A stretch of 64,000 nucleotides of DNA from Ophiostoma sp. CBS 140.51 (taxonomy: Eukaryota; Ascomycota; Sordariomycetes; Ophiostomatales; Ophiostomataceae): positions 62,001 through 126,000 of the forward strand of contig JANSLP010000064.1 of assembly GCA_029298735.1 (NCBI GenBank). Reading direction: 5' to 3'. A program made the position numbers and the translations under genes. This document shows, piece by piece, positions 35,208 to 46,345 of this stretch (within the stretch, counting starts at the first letter, position 1; every line of letters begins with the position of its first letter). Below the pieces are notes generated by a model. That model was not told the origin of the DNA, did not search any database, and saw nothing but the letters and a program-made list of their open reading frames with translations.

Positions 35208-37815
35208 CTACCTCTTTTGCCGCTTCGCCTTGGGCTTCTGTTGTGGCTCTGGCGGTGCCTCTTCTTCCTCCTCGTCACTTGATAGTGCTGAGAGATCTGC
35301 GCCGCCGTCCACGGCCTCGTCGTCCTCGTCGTCCTCGTCGTCCTCATCCTCGTCATTCTCCTCGTCACCATTGGCCTCGGCCTTCTCTATGGCATCGCCG
35401 TAATCACTGTCATCGTCGCTGATGCTGCCCAGAGAAATCAGGTCGTCCTCGTCAGATCCGAAGTCGCTGGGAGCGCTGTCGCTGCCGAAGCCGCCAAACT
35501 CCTCAGCATCCTCGGCCTTCTCAGTATTCTCAGCGTCACCCTCAGCCTCCTCACCAGCGGCAGTCTCCTTCTCCTTATCGGCTACCAGTACGGAGTTGGC
35601 TCCAGTACCCTTGCCATCGGGGTCATCACGCTTCCGCTTCTTGATCGCCTCTTCGCGGGCACGGCCCCGTTCGGTGGCTGCCTTCTGATCCTCGGGGCTC
35701 AGGTCAGGCGGTGGCGTGAACCACGGGATCTTACCGCGCAGGAAATCGTTGAGAACGATGCGGGCCATGCCGTCAGCATCGGCATCACCACCAGCCAACA
35801 GACGACCGCGTTTACGCGACAGTTGGTCCAGGAAATCTGTGGCATCCGTCCAGTCGTTCAGCTCGTAGGTCCGTGCAAGATGGTGCTTCTTGGTCTTCTT
35901 GAGGACGGCGGAAATATATTGTGCAGGGTTGTAGACCTTCTCTGTGCGGACGGCACCGCGCAGCAAAATGTCTTCGGGAGACGCGTTCGAGTCAGGAGGG
36001 ACGATACCCGGGCAGTCAATGAGGTAGATTCTCTTCATCAGACGAACAAACTGCCAGACCTTGGTCTCACCCGGGACGGGAGCGACTGTGCAGGCCTTCT
36101 TGCCCAGGAGGGCGTTGAGCACGGAGCTCTTGCCGACATTGGGGTAGCCGACAAGACCGACGCTGATCTGTTTCCGGTCTGCGTGCAGAGACGAGAACTG
36201 GCGCAGTAGAGAGATCAGAGAGCCCTTGCCGAAGGGGTTTGTTATGGAAGCGCGGAAAGCGCAAGTGGGGACGGTCTTCTGGAGTGTCTTGACCCAGCGT
36301 GCCTGTTGCCTGTTAGATGGTGTCCACAAACGGAAGCAACTTGAGTTCGAGAGAACTGAAAAAAAAAGAAAACAAAAACAAAAAAAGTATAAAAAAGTGT
36401 GAAGATGTCTGTATCACTACTAAGAAAGTCCGCCTTTACACGGCCGAGGAAAGAGACTTTCCGACCTGCGGGTTTCAACTCATCGCGATGCAAACTTTGG
36501 TTTTCGGATAGACTTCCAAGACGGAAGCTATTATGCAGCACAATGGACATGAAAAGACCAAGGACTGTGAAATCCAAATTTTCGATCTCCCAACGTTGTA
36601 ACGCAAACCTAACATGGACGCAAACAAAAAAGATGTGTGCGGGGGAAAGGCTTCCTGACTTGAACATTGGGGACCACAGTGTATGGTCTAAAAAGGGGAA
36701 GGCAAGAAGCCGAGGCGGGAAGAGAAAAAGAAAAGCAAGAGAGCAAACGAGATAGAGTCGAGGGATCAAACTTACAGCAACGCCAGAGGGAACCAAGTCA
36801 CACTTGTTCAGGATGTAGATGAGATGTTTCTAGACAAGGTTAGTAACATGTTCGAAATACGGAAGGAGACAACAGTCTGACGAGTCAACTCACATGTGGC
36901 GCATCGTTCTTGATGTAGTCTTGGATGGTGCGACACGTTGTGCCAATAGGATCACGCGCGTCGAGGACGTGGATGATGACATCGGACGAGTCGATTGTCC
37001 GGTACAGCTCGTTCCAGATGCGACGGCTCTGGCCCTTGCTGAAGATGGGCTCCATCCGCGTACCCGAAGAAATCTCGGCGTCCTCGTGGCCAACCTCGGG
37101 CGGGACATAGTCCAGCTCGTCGAGAGCCTTGTCCACAATAGCAGACTCGACACCCTCGCTTGCAGCAGCAGCCGCACTCAACAGACCGTTCTGGACGAGA
37201 GCCGAGCGACGGTCGTTGAAGGACTGCATGTTCTGCTTCGCCGTGTCGGCCAGATCATCAAGTGTGCTGAAATCTTTCATTGTGACACGCTTGCGAGTCG
37301 CCTTGTCGCCAAAGACATCCTTGAAGGAGTCGGCGAGGACCGGCTTCTGCTTCGTGGCGGACGTCTCGTCGCGGATCAAGGACATGGGCAGCTTGGCGCT
37401 CTTGAGGAGGAAGCGGTTGGGGTCCTTTGCCTGCTCAGCCATGGCACTGCGGAAGGCCGTCAGGGACTCCTGGCTGATGACACGCGAGTTCTGGAACCAT
37501 TTCCGGTTGGGCTCGATGACAGCGGTGGGAATGTCGCGGCTCTGGAACGACGCGGCCTTTGTGATGTTTCCGTCTTTATCGCGTTGGGCTTTGCCCTCCT
37601 TGTACATGTTCAGCTGCTTCACCTTTTCTGGGGGGTTATTAGTATCAAGGACTGTCTCATCTGACATTGCATGCATATCTTGTTCCATCAGGATATTGCT
37701 CGGATCTGGACTTACTCGCTGAACGGTAAAAGTTCTCGCCCTTGACCTTGATGTTGCCATCGACCTGCTTGCCCTCGCGGGTGCGGCGAGACGCCTCTTT
37801 CTTTCCGGTACCCAT
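35208..37815 (-). CDS. NOG2: Nucleolar GTP-binding protein 2 (Nog2/Nug2)
   Basis: Nog2 is a circularly permuted GTPase that binds pre-60S ribosomal particles in the nucleolus and nucleus. Four exons (37815-37716, 37627-36894, 36829-36776, 36302-35208) give 660 residues. The start is MGTGKKEASRRTREGKQ. Conserved Nog2 blocks follow: VKQLNMYKEGKAQRDKDG, AVIEPNRKWFQNSRVISQ and PMSLIRDE. The permuted GTPase motifs come in the order NKCD (residues 286-289), GYPNVGKSS (348-356), Thr376 in the switch region and DCPG (392-395). The C-terminus (about residues 500-660) is acidic and ends in the basic KAKRQKR. Introns 1 and 2 are 88 and 64 nt, but intron 3 is 473 nt, much longer than any other intron in the window. 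The gene diverges from the mS26 candidate. Confidence 0.93.
36407..36578 (-). ncRNA. Candidate H/ACA snoRNA in NOG2 intron 3
   Basis: The element lies inside the 473-nt third intron of NOG2. On the minus strand a first stem is possible between TTTGGAT (36578-36572) and ATCC followed by GAAA (36509-36502). An H-box-like hexamer AAACCA (ANANNA, 36503-36498) follows. A second hairpin is closed by ATCGC (36489-36485) and GTGAT (36417-36413), with inner stems GAAA/TTTC, CCGC/GCGG and a strong GGAAAG-tct-CTTTCC apex. An ACA trinucleotide (36412-36410) follows directly and leaves three bases to the end. This order is the H/ACA layout. Budding-yeast NOG2 hosts snR191 in its intron (established). I could not show convincing guide complementarity to rRNA helix 69, and pocket spacing is a little short, so the call is tentative. 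Confidence 0.42.
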
Positions 37816-38394
37816 CTTGACTGCTTGACAACCTGTCGATAGGGGTATATGGCTGTCGAAACAGAAGTGTTGTGTTGGGTGGGAAGGGGTGGGAAAAGAA
37901 AGGGAGGAAAAGAAAAAAAAGAAGAAAAAAGAGTGTAGATGAAGAGAAGTAAAGGAAGGGGAAAGAGGCCAAAAGATCGCTCCTTCGTTTATTGGGGGAT
38001 TGTGAACTTTTTTTTCTCCTTATCGCTGATAACAACATTAAGGTGGAGACGCTTGTCGCTGCAGTTTCAGTGGCTGGGACGTTGGGCCCCACTTAATCTG
38101 CTGCTCCTTCTCCAAACTGGCAAACAGACAGTAAAGACCGACAGCCGGACCTGGCCGGAAAATCTATTAGTCCCTTTCCCGCGCTACAGTGGTACCTGCC
38201 CATTGGACATCACAGGAACGAACAATTTTCTGAACCTCCAGCTCGTTCGATCGCTTCGGCCCCAGTTTGTGTCGACGACCCCCCCAACAATCGCGAATTG
38301 AGCCGTCCTCTGCGACAATCCTCCTCACGGCACCACTCCCACCGTCGACCTACACAACAGAACAAAAAGCAGAATAAAAGAAAAAACCTACAAC
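37816..38394. promoter_or_regulatory. Bidirectional promoter of NOG2 and mS26 candidate
   Basis: The two start codons diverge across 579 bp. The left part (37890-37960) is purine-rich on the plus strand, that is CT-rich in the NOG2 sense. The right part near 38300-38394 is rich in C and A ahead of the plus-strand ATG. No TATA box is obvious. Confidence 0.5.
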
Positions 38395-39429
38395 ATGCCA
38401 TTACGGCCAACGGTGCGGCCGGGCCTGCTGGGCCGCCCGGCCAGCTTCTGCTCCACTCTCGTCCTCCGGCCATTCTCGAATGGAACCAACCTGGCATCCA
38501 ACAAGATCGCCAGACCACCCGCTAAGCCGTCTGGCGGTGACGATATACAGACGGCCTTGGAACTGTCCGTACCGCCCGACTCGCCCCGCTACGTCCGCTT
38601 CCCGACGCCTCCCCAGTCCGACGAACAGCCCCGGCCCGTCGTCAAGGGCCACCTGCCCGTCCCCCGCAACATTTTCCGCAAAGACTACATCCCGGGACGC
38701 AGAAAAGACAACGAGGACCAGTGGGTGAAGAAGACAGACATTGAGCGTTTTTCGGCAAACGCGACGCCCGTGGCAAAAGCAGTGCAGAATGGCGAGGCGC
38801 CCTGGAACGAGTACCAGGCTATGCGCCGGCGCCTGGCCGAGAACCGGCGACAGGGCCTGCAGGCTGGTCTTCGAGGCCTGCTGCAACGCCAGGTCGAGAA
38901 GGAGCACCGTGCCAAGGCCCGGTCCACAAACCTGGCCAACCGCAACCGGCGGCTGGCCCTGTACACACCCGAGCGCCGCGACGAGATTCTGACGCGCTCG
39001 TCGGTGCGCGAGTCGACGGCCAAGAACACGACTGTAATCCGCGACCCGCTGCGGCACGAGAAGCTGGCTGCGTCGGCTGAGCGTACAGCAGCGCTGGCAC
39101 AACAACGGAAGGAGGAGCGCCGCGATGCGCTAATGGAGCTGTACCAGGCAGCGGGCAAGTTTATTGTCGACGAGGAGGAGCTGGAGAAGCGCGTCAGCGA
39201 GCTGTTCCGCCCCGACTACTTCAAGGAGGAGGGCTACAGCTACGGCACGGTCAATGCCGAGAACATTTGGGACGTGGTGGGCAAGCCGAACTCGGTGCGC
39301 GAGCTGATGCAGGGCATTACACGGACAGAGACGAAGCTGTTCGACGCGAAGCGCAGCGAGCTGGACCGCACGACGAAGCGGCAAAAGCTGGTGGCCGAGG
39401 CACTGACGGGTGGCAAGATGCCCGTATAA
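38395..39429 (+). CDS. PET123: Probable mitochondrial small-subunit ribosomal protein mS26 (Pet123 type)
   Basis: This is a single exon of 344 residues. The N-terminus (MPLRPTVRPGLLGRPASFCS) is rich in Arg, Ser, Leu and Ala without acidic residues, as expected of a mitochondrial presequence. The body contains VKGHLPVPRNIFRKD, a segment resembling fungal Pet123/mS26. Long charged helices rich in Arg and Glu follow (RRRLAENRRQGLQAGLRGLL and EERRDALMELYQAAGKFIVD). A conserved-looking C-terminal block contains LFRPDYFKEE and NIWDVVGKPNSVRELMQ. The size agrees with yeast Pet123 (about 318). The assignment rests on recalled family similarity, not on a search, so another mitochondrial ribosomal protein is possible. 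The gene shares a divergent promoter with NOG2. The ATG is preceded by caac, a reasonable fungal start context. Confidence 0.65.
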   Translation: MPLRPTVRPGLLGRPASFCSTLVLRPFSNGTNLASNKIARPPAKPSGGDDIQTALELSVPPDSPRYVRFPTPPQSDEQPRPVVKGHLPVPRNIFRKDYIPGRRKDNEDQWVKKTDIERFSANATPVAKAVQNGEAPWNEYQAMRRRLAENRRQGLQAGLRGLLQRQVEKEHRAKARSTNLANRNRRLALYTPERRDEILTRSSVRESTAKNTTVIRDPLRHEKLAASAERTAALAQQRKEERRDALMELYQAAGKFIVDEEELEKRVSELFRPDYFKEEGYSYGTVNAENIWDVVGKPNSVRELMQGITRTETKLFDAKRSELDRTTKRQKLVAEALTGGKMPV

Positions 39430-39926
39430 AAGGCTGGAGGGGCCCTTGGGGGCGTTGACGAAGAAAAGGACGAGAAGCATGAGAGAACATATCGCATATG
39501 GATGGATCTTGGGACGGGAACACTGCCCACGATCTTTCTGAAAAAATTGCATTCATTTGTAAACTTGTATAATACTAGCTATATAATTATGTACTTTGAA
39601 AAAACAAGCCAAAAGATACTTTCCAATCACGGCCTACCACACAGCTTCTGACTGTACCCGATATTACATGCGTTTGCTTCCTTGTGGAAGGAGTGAGCTA
39701 AACGAGAGCTGCCAACGGCTAGATGGTTGGTGGCGGAAGAAGTGGTAAAGAAAAGAGAAAACTGAAGAAAAAGAGAACACCCATAAACGCCAAGCAGAGA
39801 GAAACCGATATGCAAGAGAAAGAGGCGAAGGATGTGTGTTGAAAAGTCGCCTTATGACGGTAAAGAGAAAAGACAAAAGGCATAATACGAAATAATTCAC
39901 CCGACAAGATGTCTCACCAACCCCGA
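39430..39926. terminator. Convergent 3' region of mS26 candidate and ADP1
   Basis: This convergent intergenic stretch is AT-rich at about 39540-39610 (ttgtataatactagctatata-like words), which suits polyadenylation signals. No gene was recognised. Confidence 0.45.
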
Positions 39927-42900
39927 TCAACGCTTCTCAACAAGAAGGACGTGCATGGCACCGTACGCTAGAATGATAAAGACGACGGCAAACACACCAA
40001 GGCTGGCAACGTCCTGCCACAGGGCAATGTTGTTGAAGCCAAAGGAGCTGAGAATGGCCGAGCCGGGGACAGTGATGTCCAGGCCGTACTTGTGGTCAAC
40101 GAGCGTGAGCATGCTCACCTCATTGACAATCAGAGCCTCAAAGGCGTAGTGGAAGATGGACAGGTACTGCAGCCACACAGCCGCCGCCGGGATCTTGTCG
40201 TGGTTCAGCAGGAGGCCGGCAAACAGCAGACTGAACAGCATCACCAGGCTGCCAATGAGGTTGGCCACGCTGCCGTCCTTGCACACGATGCCGATAAACA
40301 AGCAGATGCCGGACGCCGCCAGGTTGAACAGAATGAGGACGAGGATAAACACAACAAAGTGCTGGAGGTCGGGAACCAGGCCGGTCATGGGGTAGATGAT
40401 GGCACCCATCAGCACAGGCGGGAGAATACGCAGCGGCAAAATGTCGAACAAGACTTTAGCAGCAAAGTACGTCACCGGAGAGTAGTAGCCGTTGGCACGC
40501 TCGCGTGTAAACAGCAGCCGCTCGCTCGCAAAGACGTTCAAGCTGGTCAGGGTGCTGAAGCCAAAGAGCGCAAGCACGAAGAAGAACAGACCCAGACGGT
40601 TCTGGAAGCCAGGGATATCGCTAGTAAGACCGTAGAAGAGGAAACCAGACAGTACACCAAGCAAGATCGAGATGGCGTAGTGCGTCAGCATAAGGAGTGG
40701 GTTGCGGTACAGGTTCTTCCACGTCCGCTGCGACAGGATGATAAACTGGCCGTAGTAGCCCACGCGCGCGTAACCCTTTCCAACGACACTAAGGTGGATG
40801 TTGGGGCCCACGGGACTATATCCGTTGGCGCTCACGTTGGCGGCGGCGTCAACATCGGCGTCGTCGTCCACAGGGCTGGCCACCGAGTTGTTGCCGTTGG
40901 CGTTGTGTGCGTCAACGACGGCCTGGTTGATCTCGTCATGGGTGCTTTGGGCAACAGAAGACTCGGCGAAGGCAGTAATCAGGATGTCGAGGTCGGTTCC
41001 ACCAAGGGCAGAGGGTGGCGGGTTGTCGATGTCGTCCAGAATCTGAGGAGCGACGGAGCCAGGCGTCTGCCGGTGCAGTCTGTAGGCACCTATCTCATGG
41101 TCACCGGCATCCGATGACGCAGTCGTCTCAATCGTGTTCTTGCGTCTCGTGAACAGCTCACGCTCTTGGCGGGCGCGCACAGAGTTGCGACGTTTGCCCT
41201 TGAACCGCAGCGTCGACGAAGAAGCCTCACCTGCGTTGCCGGCACTGGCCTCGTCGGCCATGGTGCTGGCAGCAGACACGCTCGCAATGGACTTGACAGC
41301 ACGAGTGCTACTAGGGCGGTCACTAGCAGCATCAGAGCCAGTTGCCAGGCCGGTGCTCGGTTCATCCTCGTACGATGGCGCGGAGCCGGCGTGCATGGTC
41401 AGGTCAACGAGGTAGTCAGCAATGTTGAAGCCGGGAGGGCACGAGTAGCCGATCTGGTCAAAGTAGTCCTGGCATCTAGCGAAAGGACCGGAGTAGACGG
41501 TGTGGCCCTGGGCAAGGAGAACGAGGCGATCGAAGAGAGCGGTGATGTTGGAGCGGGGCTGGTGGATAGTGAAGATCACAGTGCGGTTGTACGTCTTGGC
41601 CAGAGTAACCAGACACTCAATGACGTTGTAGGCGTTGTAGGCGTCGAGACCGCTCGTGGGCTCATCAAGGAAGAGAATGGACGGGCTGGTGACCAGTTCG
41701 CAGGCAATGCCAACACGGCGCTTCTCACCACCCGAGATGCCACGGCCATGGCCCTCCTCGGAACCGATAAGCGAGTCACGGATGTGGTGGATACCAAGCT
41801 GCTTTTCGACGTCATACACACGCTGCTCCTTGGCGGAGCGGCTCATGTCGCGGGGGAGACGGAGGAGGGCGCTGTTCAAGATGGTCTCGTGGACGGTCAG
41901 GGTAGGTAGCATGGTGTCTTCCTGGTCGACAAAGCCGACGACGTTCTTGAAGTCCTGGTTGCTAACCTTCTCGCCGTTGACAAAGAAGTCACCAGACACC
42001 TCACCGCGCTTGTTCTTGCGGGCGAGAATGTCGAGGAATGTCGTCTTGCCGGCACCGGAGGCACCCATGATTGCCATAACCTCGCCGGGGCGAGCCAGAC
42101 CCTGGATGTTGTTCAAGATGTTCTTGCCATTGAGCGAGTACGAGACGTTTTCAAAGTGGAGCGATGCAGGGCGGTGGTCGGCCATGAGCTTGACGGACTC
42201 GTCGTCGGAATCGTCAAACTGGACAGGTCCGTAGTTGAACGAGCGGCGAGACAGGTACCATGTCAGGAGAATGGCTGCGACGAGGAAGAGCGAGGCACCG
42301 GCAATGACGGCGGCAATCAGAGGCGTGTTGATACGGGACACCGGCCTCTTGTAGCCAGGCACCTCGGTGTTGTAGAGACACTCGCCCGAGCGGCACGTCA
42401 GGTAAATGCTAGGGTCACCAAAGACGGAGCTAATCAGGTCGTTCATGTTGGGCTCGTCAAAGAGACAGTTGTTGGAACCGCCTTCCGCCTGGTTGCACTC
42501 AAAGGAGGCCGGTCCCTTTATGGACTCCTTGAGGAAATCGGACAAATCGATGGAGCCGTCTTCGCCGCAAAGCATACGATCCGCAACACAACTGCAGTCG
42601 ATATTCTTGCAGTGGTACTGGGTCTTGTTCGTAGTCTCGTCGAACTGGGCGTCCGACTCACAGTCGCGCAAGTGGCAGAAGAACGACTCGCGCTGGTCGA
42701 CAAAGACTGAGTTGTTAGAACTCATCACAGATAGAAGGAAGCGGCAGCTCCAAAGGGGAGGGGTTACATACACTGGAAGTCGCACTCGGAGCTGTTGCGG
42801 TCGCAGGTGAAGGTGACCTGGGGGATCTTGCCGTTCAATATCGAAAGAATCTGCTTGTTGGTGACATCACACATTTGGTAGTTGTTCTTCACGACATCGC

Positions 42901-43493
42901 CCATCTGGTAGCAGACACCACCATCGCCAGTCTCCATCAGCGCATCACAGGCAAGGTTGTCTGTGCAGACATTGCAGTTGATACCGGTCCAGCCCTCTTC
43001 ACACTCGCAAGCGGGCGCGTCGCCGCGCATTGGCCGGTCTTTGCCGCCAGCCAAGGAGCCACAGACTAGGAAGAACTATGTTAGAGGTTGTCAAAGGAGA
43101 ATCGAAAGAATCGAAGAAGACAAGGGGCGAGAACGAACGTGGCTCTAAGCAGTCGATGCCAGCCCAGCCGGGAGGGCATTTGCAAGTTCCGTCGTAGTTG
43201 TTACACTCGGCGAACTGACCGCAGTTGAAGGAGGGGAGAAGGCAGTTGAAGCTGTTGGGGGAAAGTCAGCATGTATGGTCTTCCATAGGAGGAGGCAAGC
43301 TTCATTGTAGCAGCCAAAGATGGCCAAGTACACACCAAGGAGGGCAGTCGGAGTCGCGGGTCAGAAGAGCCATCTCAGCCCGCATGGCATCGATACTGGT
43401 GAAGGAAGTGTTGTAGGCAGACGCGACGACGCTGTTGGCCATCAGCGCGGCGGCCGCGCCTACCGCGAGGGCACGGAATCGGAGAGGCGCCAT
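39927..43493 (-). CDS. ADP1: ABCG-family transporter with EGF-like ectodomain (Adp1 type)
   Basis: Four exons (43493-43336, 43251-43139, 43065-42772, 42706-39927) give 1114 residues. A signal peptide ([21 protein letters not shown]) leads into a Cys-rich extracellular region. EGF-like units such as [12 protein letters not shown] and [12 protein letters not shown] lie at residues about 50-120. A membrane helix follows at about 316-339. The ABC domain has Walker [10 protein letters not shown] (403-411), the signature ISGGEKRR (512-519), Walker B LFLDEPT (533-539) and the H-loop His near 570. A Ser-rich linker precedes the C-terminal six-helix ABC2 membrane domain ([20 protein letters not shown] onward). 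The half-transporter order NBD then TMD is the ABCG order. Substrate is unknown in the family's yeast member. Intron 2 uses a weak donor, GTTCGT, but has a good CTAAC branch site. The gene has no close partner; a 1.4-kb gap lies upstream. Confidence 0.9.
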
Positions 43494-44920
43494 TGTTGTT
43501 CGAAAGAACCTTGACAGAAACGGCCGTCAAGACGCCCGGAACAAGAGGGGAGGGTATAGATGCCGAGAGGTCGATATCTCGTCAAGAATGTAAGGCGTCG
43601 TCGTTGACCGAGGTTTGGCTGTTTCAGGGGAAAGCGGAGAGCTGCGTCACGACGCGCGCCAGTAGGCAACAGCGGATACGAGGATTCGACGCGAGCCCTG
43701 CTATCAGTCGGAGACAGACCGGATGATGACTATGATGGATCCGGAGGAGGAGGAGAGAAGGACGGAGGTCGGATAAGAGGCGGCGCCGAGACAGGAAGAG
43801 GAGCGAGACCCAAAAGGCTGGGGAATGAGATGATGGCGAGACAAATGGCACTTATTACTCCCCCCAAAGCGGGCGGGATCCACAGCAACCAGGCCGAGAC
43901 CCGGTGGACAATCACAGATTGCTGACAGCTCAGGCGAGGCTGAGGAATGACGGGGAAAAGAAGCAAAAACAAAAGATGGGAATGGTGATGGCAGAAATGA
44001 CAGTATATTGGAAAAGGGGGGAAGAAACAGCAGAAACGCTCAAAGTTGACAAGAAGCAAGCTTAGAATCAGACCGAGGGCAAGAGAGACCGAGCTGGGGA
44101 GCCACGATTGAGGCAGGAGGGAACGAGTCGCAATCAACATGGTGCCAAGAAGATACACTACTGAGTACACATACAGAGCACCAACGCACTGGAAGACAGG
44201 CGGCAGCAGGCGCAACTGGCCGCAATGTGGTGTGGGCGACTAGCGCTAGGCACGTGGGGACCTTCGCCAAGCTCCCGCCTTCCTTGTTGAGACGAGACAG
44301 CAGAAAGCGAGGGTACCTTTGTGCTACTGCAATTTTGTATGGAGGCACAAAGTATACCAGTAACGGATGATGACGATTCACCCCACATGCTTTCCCTTCT
44401 TGACTTCCCTACCAAAAAGTGCCCAACGGAACATACTCAGCACCGATCCCGCCCATTCCAGCGCCTCCTCATCGGTGGCTGCAAACAAGAGCCGCATCGT
44501 CCTCCGGACTCGTGAGGCTGCAGACCCTGCACATTTGAGTCTGTCAACGCCGGTCAGTCGGTGCAATCCGATCCTTTTCACACTTTTTGCCTACGCTGAA
44601 GTAGAGTCACAGCAAGACCATTCTTTGCACCTTTCCCTCTCGTGGCATTTTCCCCACTGTTTACCGAGTCGTGCCTTCCTCCTGTATCTGGACGCTTCTA
44701 TTATCTGCCTAGTGCCTCTGGGCGTGTCAATGCCAACAACAAGGCGTAAGGCTACGGAAGTGACAACTTTGATCGAATCCGTGTGCCGAGCTGCGGCCTA
44801 TTAAAAAGAACTTCTTTTGCGCCCAATCTTTGTTTTGCTTATTCTGTCTCTCTCAACACTGCCGAGTCTATCCAACCAACGTCAACAGCGAATCTTACAT
44901 CTCCGCCCTCCTCGCCCAAC
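43494..44920. promoter_or_regulatory. Divergent intergenic region between ADP1 and aminotransferase
   Basis: The 1.4-kb interval separates two divergent start codons and so contains both promoters. A purine-rich run on the plus strand near 43735-43800 would be a CT-rich leader for ADP1. The 44800-44920 part is CT-rich ahead of the aminotransferase ATG. No gene was recognised. Confidence 0.45.
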
Positions 44921-46345
44921 ATGGTCAAGCTCAAGCCGTTCCAGGTGGAACAATGGATGGACGAGTATGAAACGACGCCCGGCGTGCTCAACATTGCCGA
45001 GACTTGTGCGGCGTCTCTGTCTATTGCCGACCTGGCCGGCCTTGCCGTGCCCACGGTCATGGACGGCACCACAATCATCCCGCCCGCCGACCCGCTGTCA
45101 GCGCTGGCCACGACGAGGCTGACCTACGGTGCCATTCGCGGATCGTCGACGCTGAGGAAGCAGGTGGCGGCGCTGTTTGACAGCGGCAAGGACGAGGATG
45201 TGTCGCCGCTGCCGGCTGACAACGTGGTCATCACGCAGGGCGCCATCGGGGCGAACCATTTGGTGTTCTACACGCTTCTGGGTCCCGGTGACCATGTCGT
45301 TTGTGTCTATCCGACGTACCAACAGCTCTATGATGTACCAAAGAGCCTAGGCGCCGAGGTGTCGCTCTGGAAGCTGAAGCTAGAGAACGGCTACGTGCCG
45401 GACACGGCCGAACTTGAAGGCCTGGTTCAACCAAATACGAAGGTGAGCAAACAGACGGTCTAATGTATATATATATATGTGTGTGTGTGTGTGTGGATTG
45501 AGCCAGACAGTGTACTGACAACGACCTAGATGATCATTATCAACAACCCCAACAACCCCTATGGTGTGCCCATTCCACGCCCCGTGTTGGAGGAGATTGT
45601 CAGCTTCGCCAAGGCGCGCGATATCGCCATCATGTCCGACGAGGTCTACCTGCCCCTAACCCACGGAGGCATTTTGGCACCAAAGCCCGACGACGACGAA
45701 AATGCGGCGGCCCTGGTGTTTGGCGAGGTAGAGACCCTTGTCGCACCGCCAGCACCGCCGAGCATCCTGACGCTTGGTTACGACAAAGTTGTCGCCACGG
45801 GATCCATGTCCAAGGCTTTTGCCCTGGCAGGCCTTCGGCTGGGTTGGGTGGCATCGCGCGATAAGGCCATTGTGGCTGCCCTTCTCGAGGCCCGCGACTA
45901 CACGACCATTAGCGTTTCCCAGCTGGACGACGGCATCGCCCGCTACGCACTTTCGGACTCGGTGCGGGACTCTTTGCTCCGCCGCAACACTGAGCTGGCA
46001 CGCCGAAATATCCGGCACTTGAACCGGTTTGTGGGCAAGTGGGAGAACAAGGGTCGCGTGCGGTGTTCGTGGGTGGCACCAACGGCCGGCACAACGGCAT
46101 TTATCCAAGTCTCGACGGTGGCGAACAGCGACGACGATGTCTCGACTGCCACACCCGTGGACGACAAGCAGTTTTGTATCGATGTGCTGAAGGCAATTCA
46201 GGTTCTGATGGTGCCTGGCTCACTCTGCTTTGGCGAAGGCAAGGACTTCAAGGGCTATGTGCGGATCGGTTATGTCAACGAGACGGCCGTTCTGGTCGAG
46301 GCCTTGTCAAAGCTGGACCGGTATTTCGAGAACAACATTGCGTAG
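44921..46345 (+). CDS. PLP-dependent aminotransferase, class I/II (fold type I)
   Basis: Two exons (44921-45442 and 45530-46345) give 445 residues. Fold-type I landmarks are in order: LTYGAIRGSSTLRKQVAALF (substrate/cofactor region), VVITQGAIGANHLVF, NNPNNPYG (residues 179-186), DEVY (211-214) with the Asp that contacts the PLP nitrogen, and SMSKAFALAGLRLGW, where Lys269 should form the Schiff base and Arg277 binds the PLP phosphate. A final block includes KGYVRIGYVNET. The start MVKLKPFQVEQWMDEYE is the last ATG before the conserved region; the frame is open further upstream but that sequence looks like leader. The 87-nt intron contains a TA/TG dinucleotide repeat. Substrate cannot be inferred; similar fungal proteins are often loosely named capreomycidine-synthase-like. 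The flanking genes give no pathway clue. Confidence 0.88.
45463..45495 (+). repeat. TA/TG dinucleotide repeat in aminotransferase intron
   Basis: A run of alternating ta and tg dinucleotides fills the middle of the single intron. It lies between the GTGAGC donor and the acceptor at 45529. It is likely length-variable between strains. Confidence 0.9.

Noticed and set aside
36303..36775. Guide match of the NOG2-intron candidate to helix 69 pseudouridine sites
   Set aside because: Only two four-base blocks (GAGU and UAGU) could pair with the helix 69 sequence, and the distance to ACA is shorter than usual. The target assignment was therefore not claimed.
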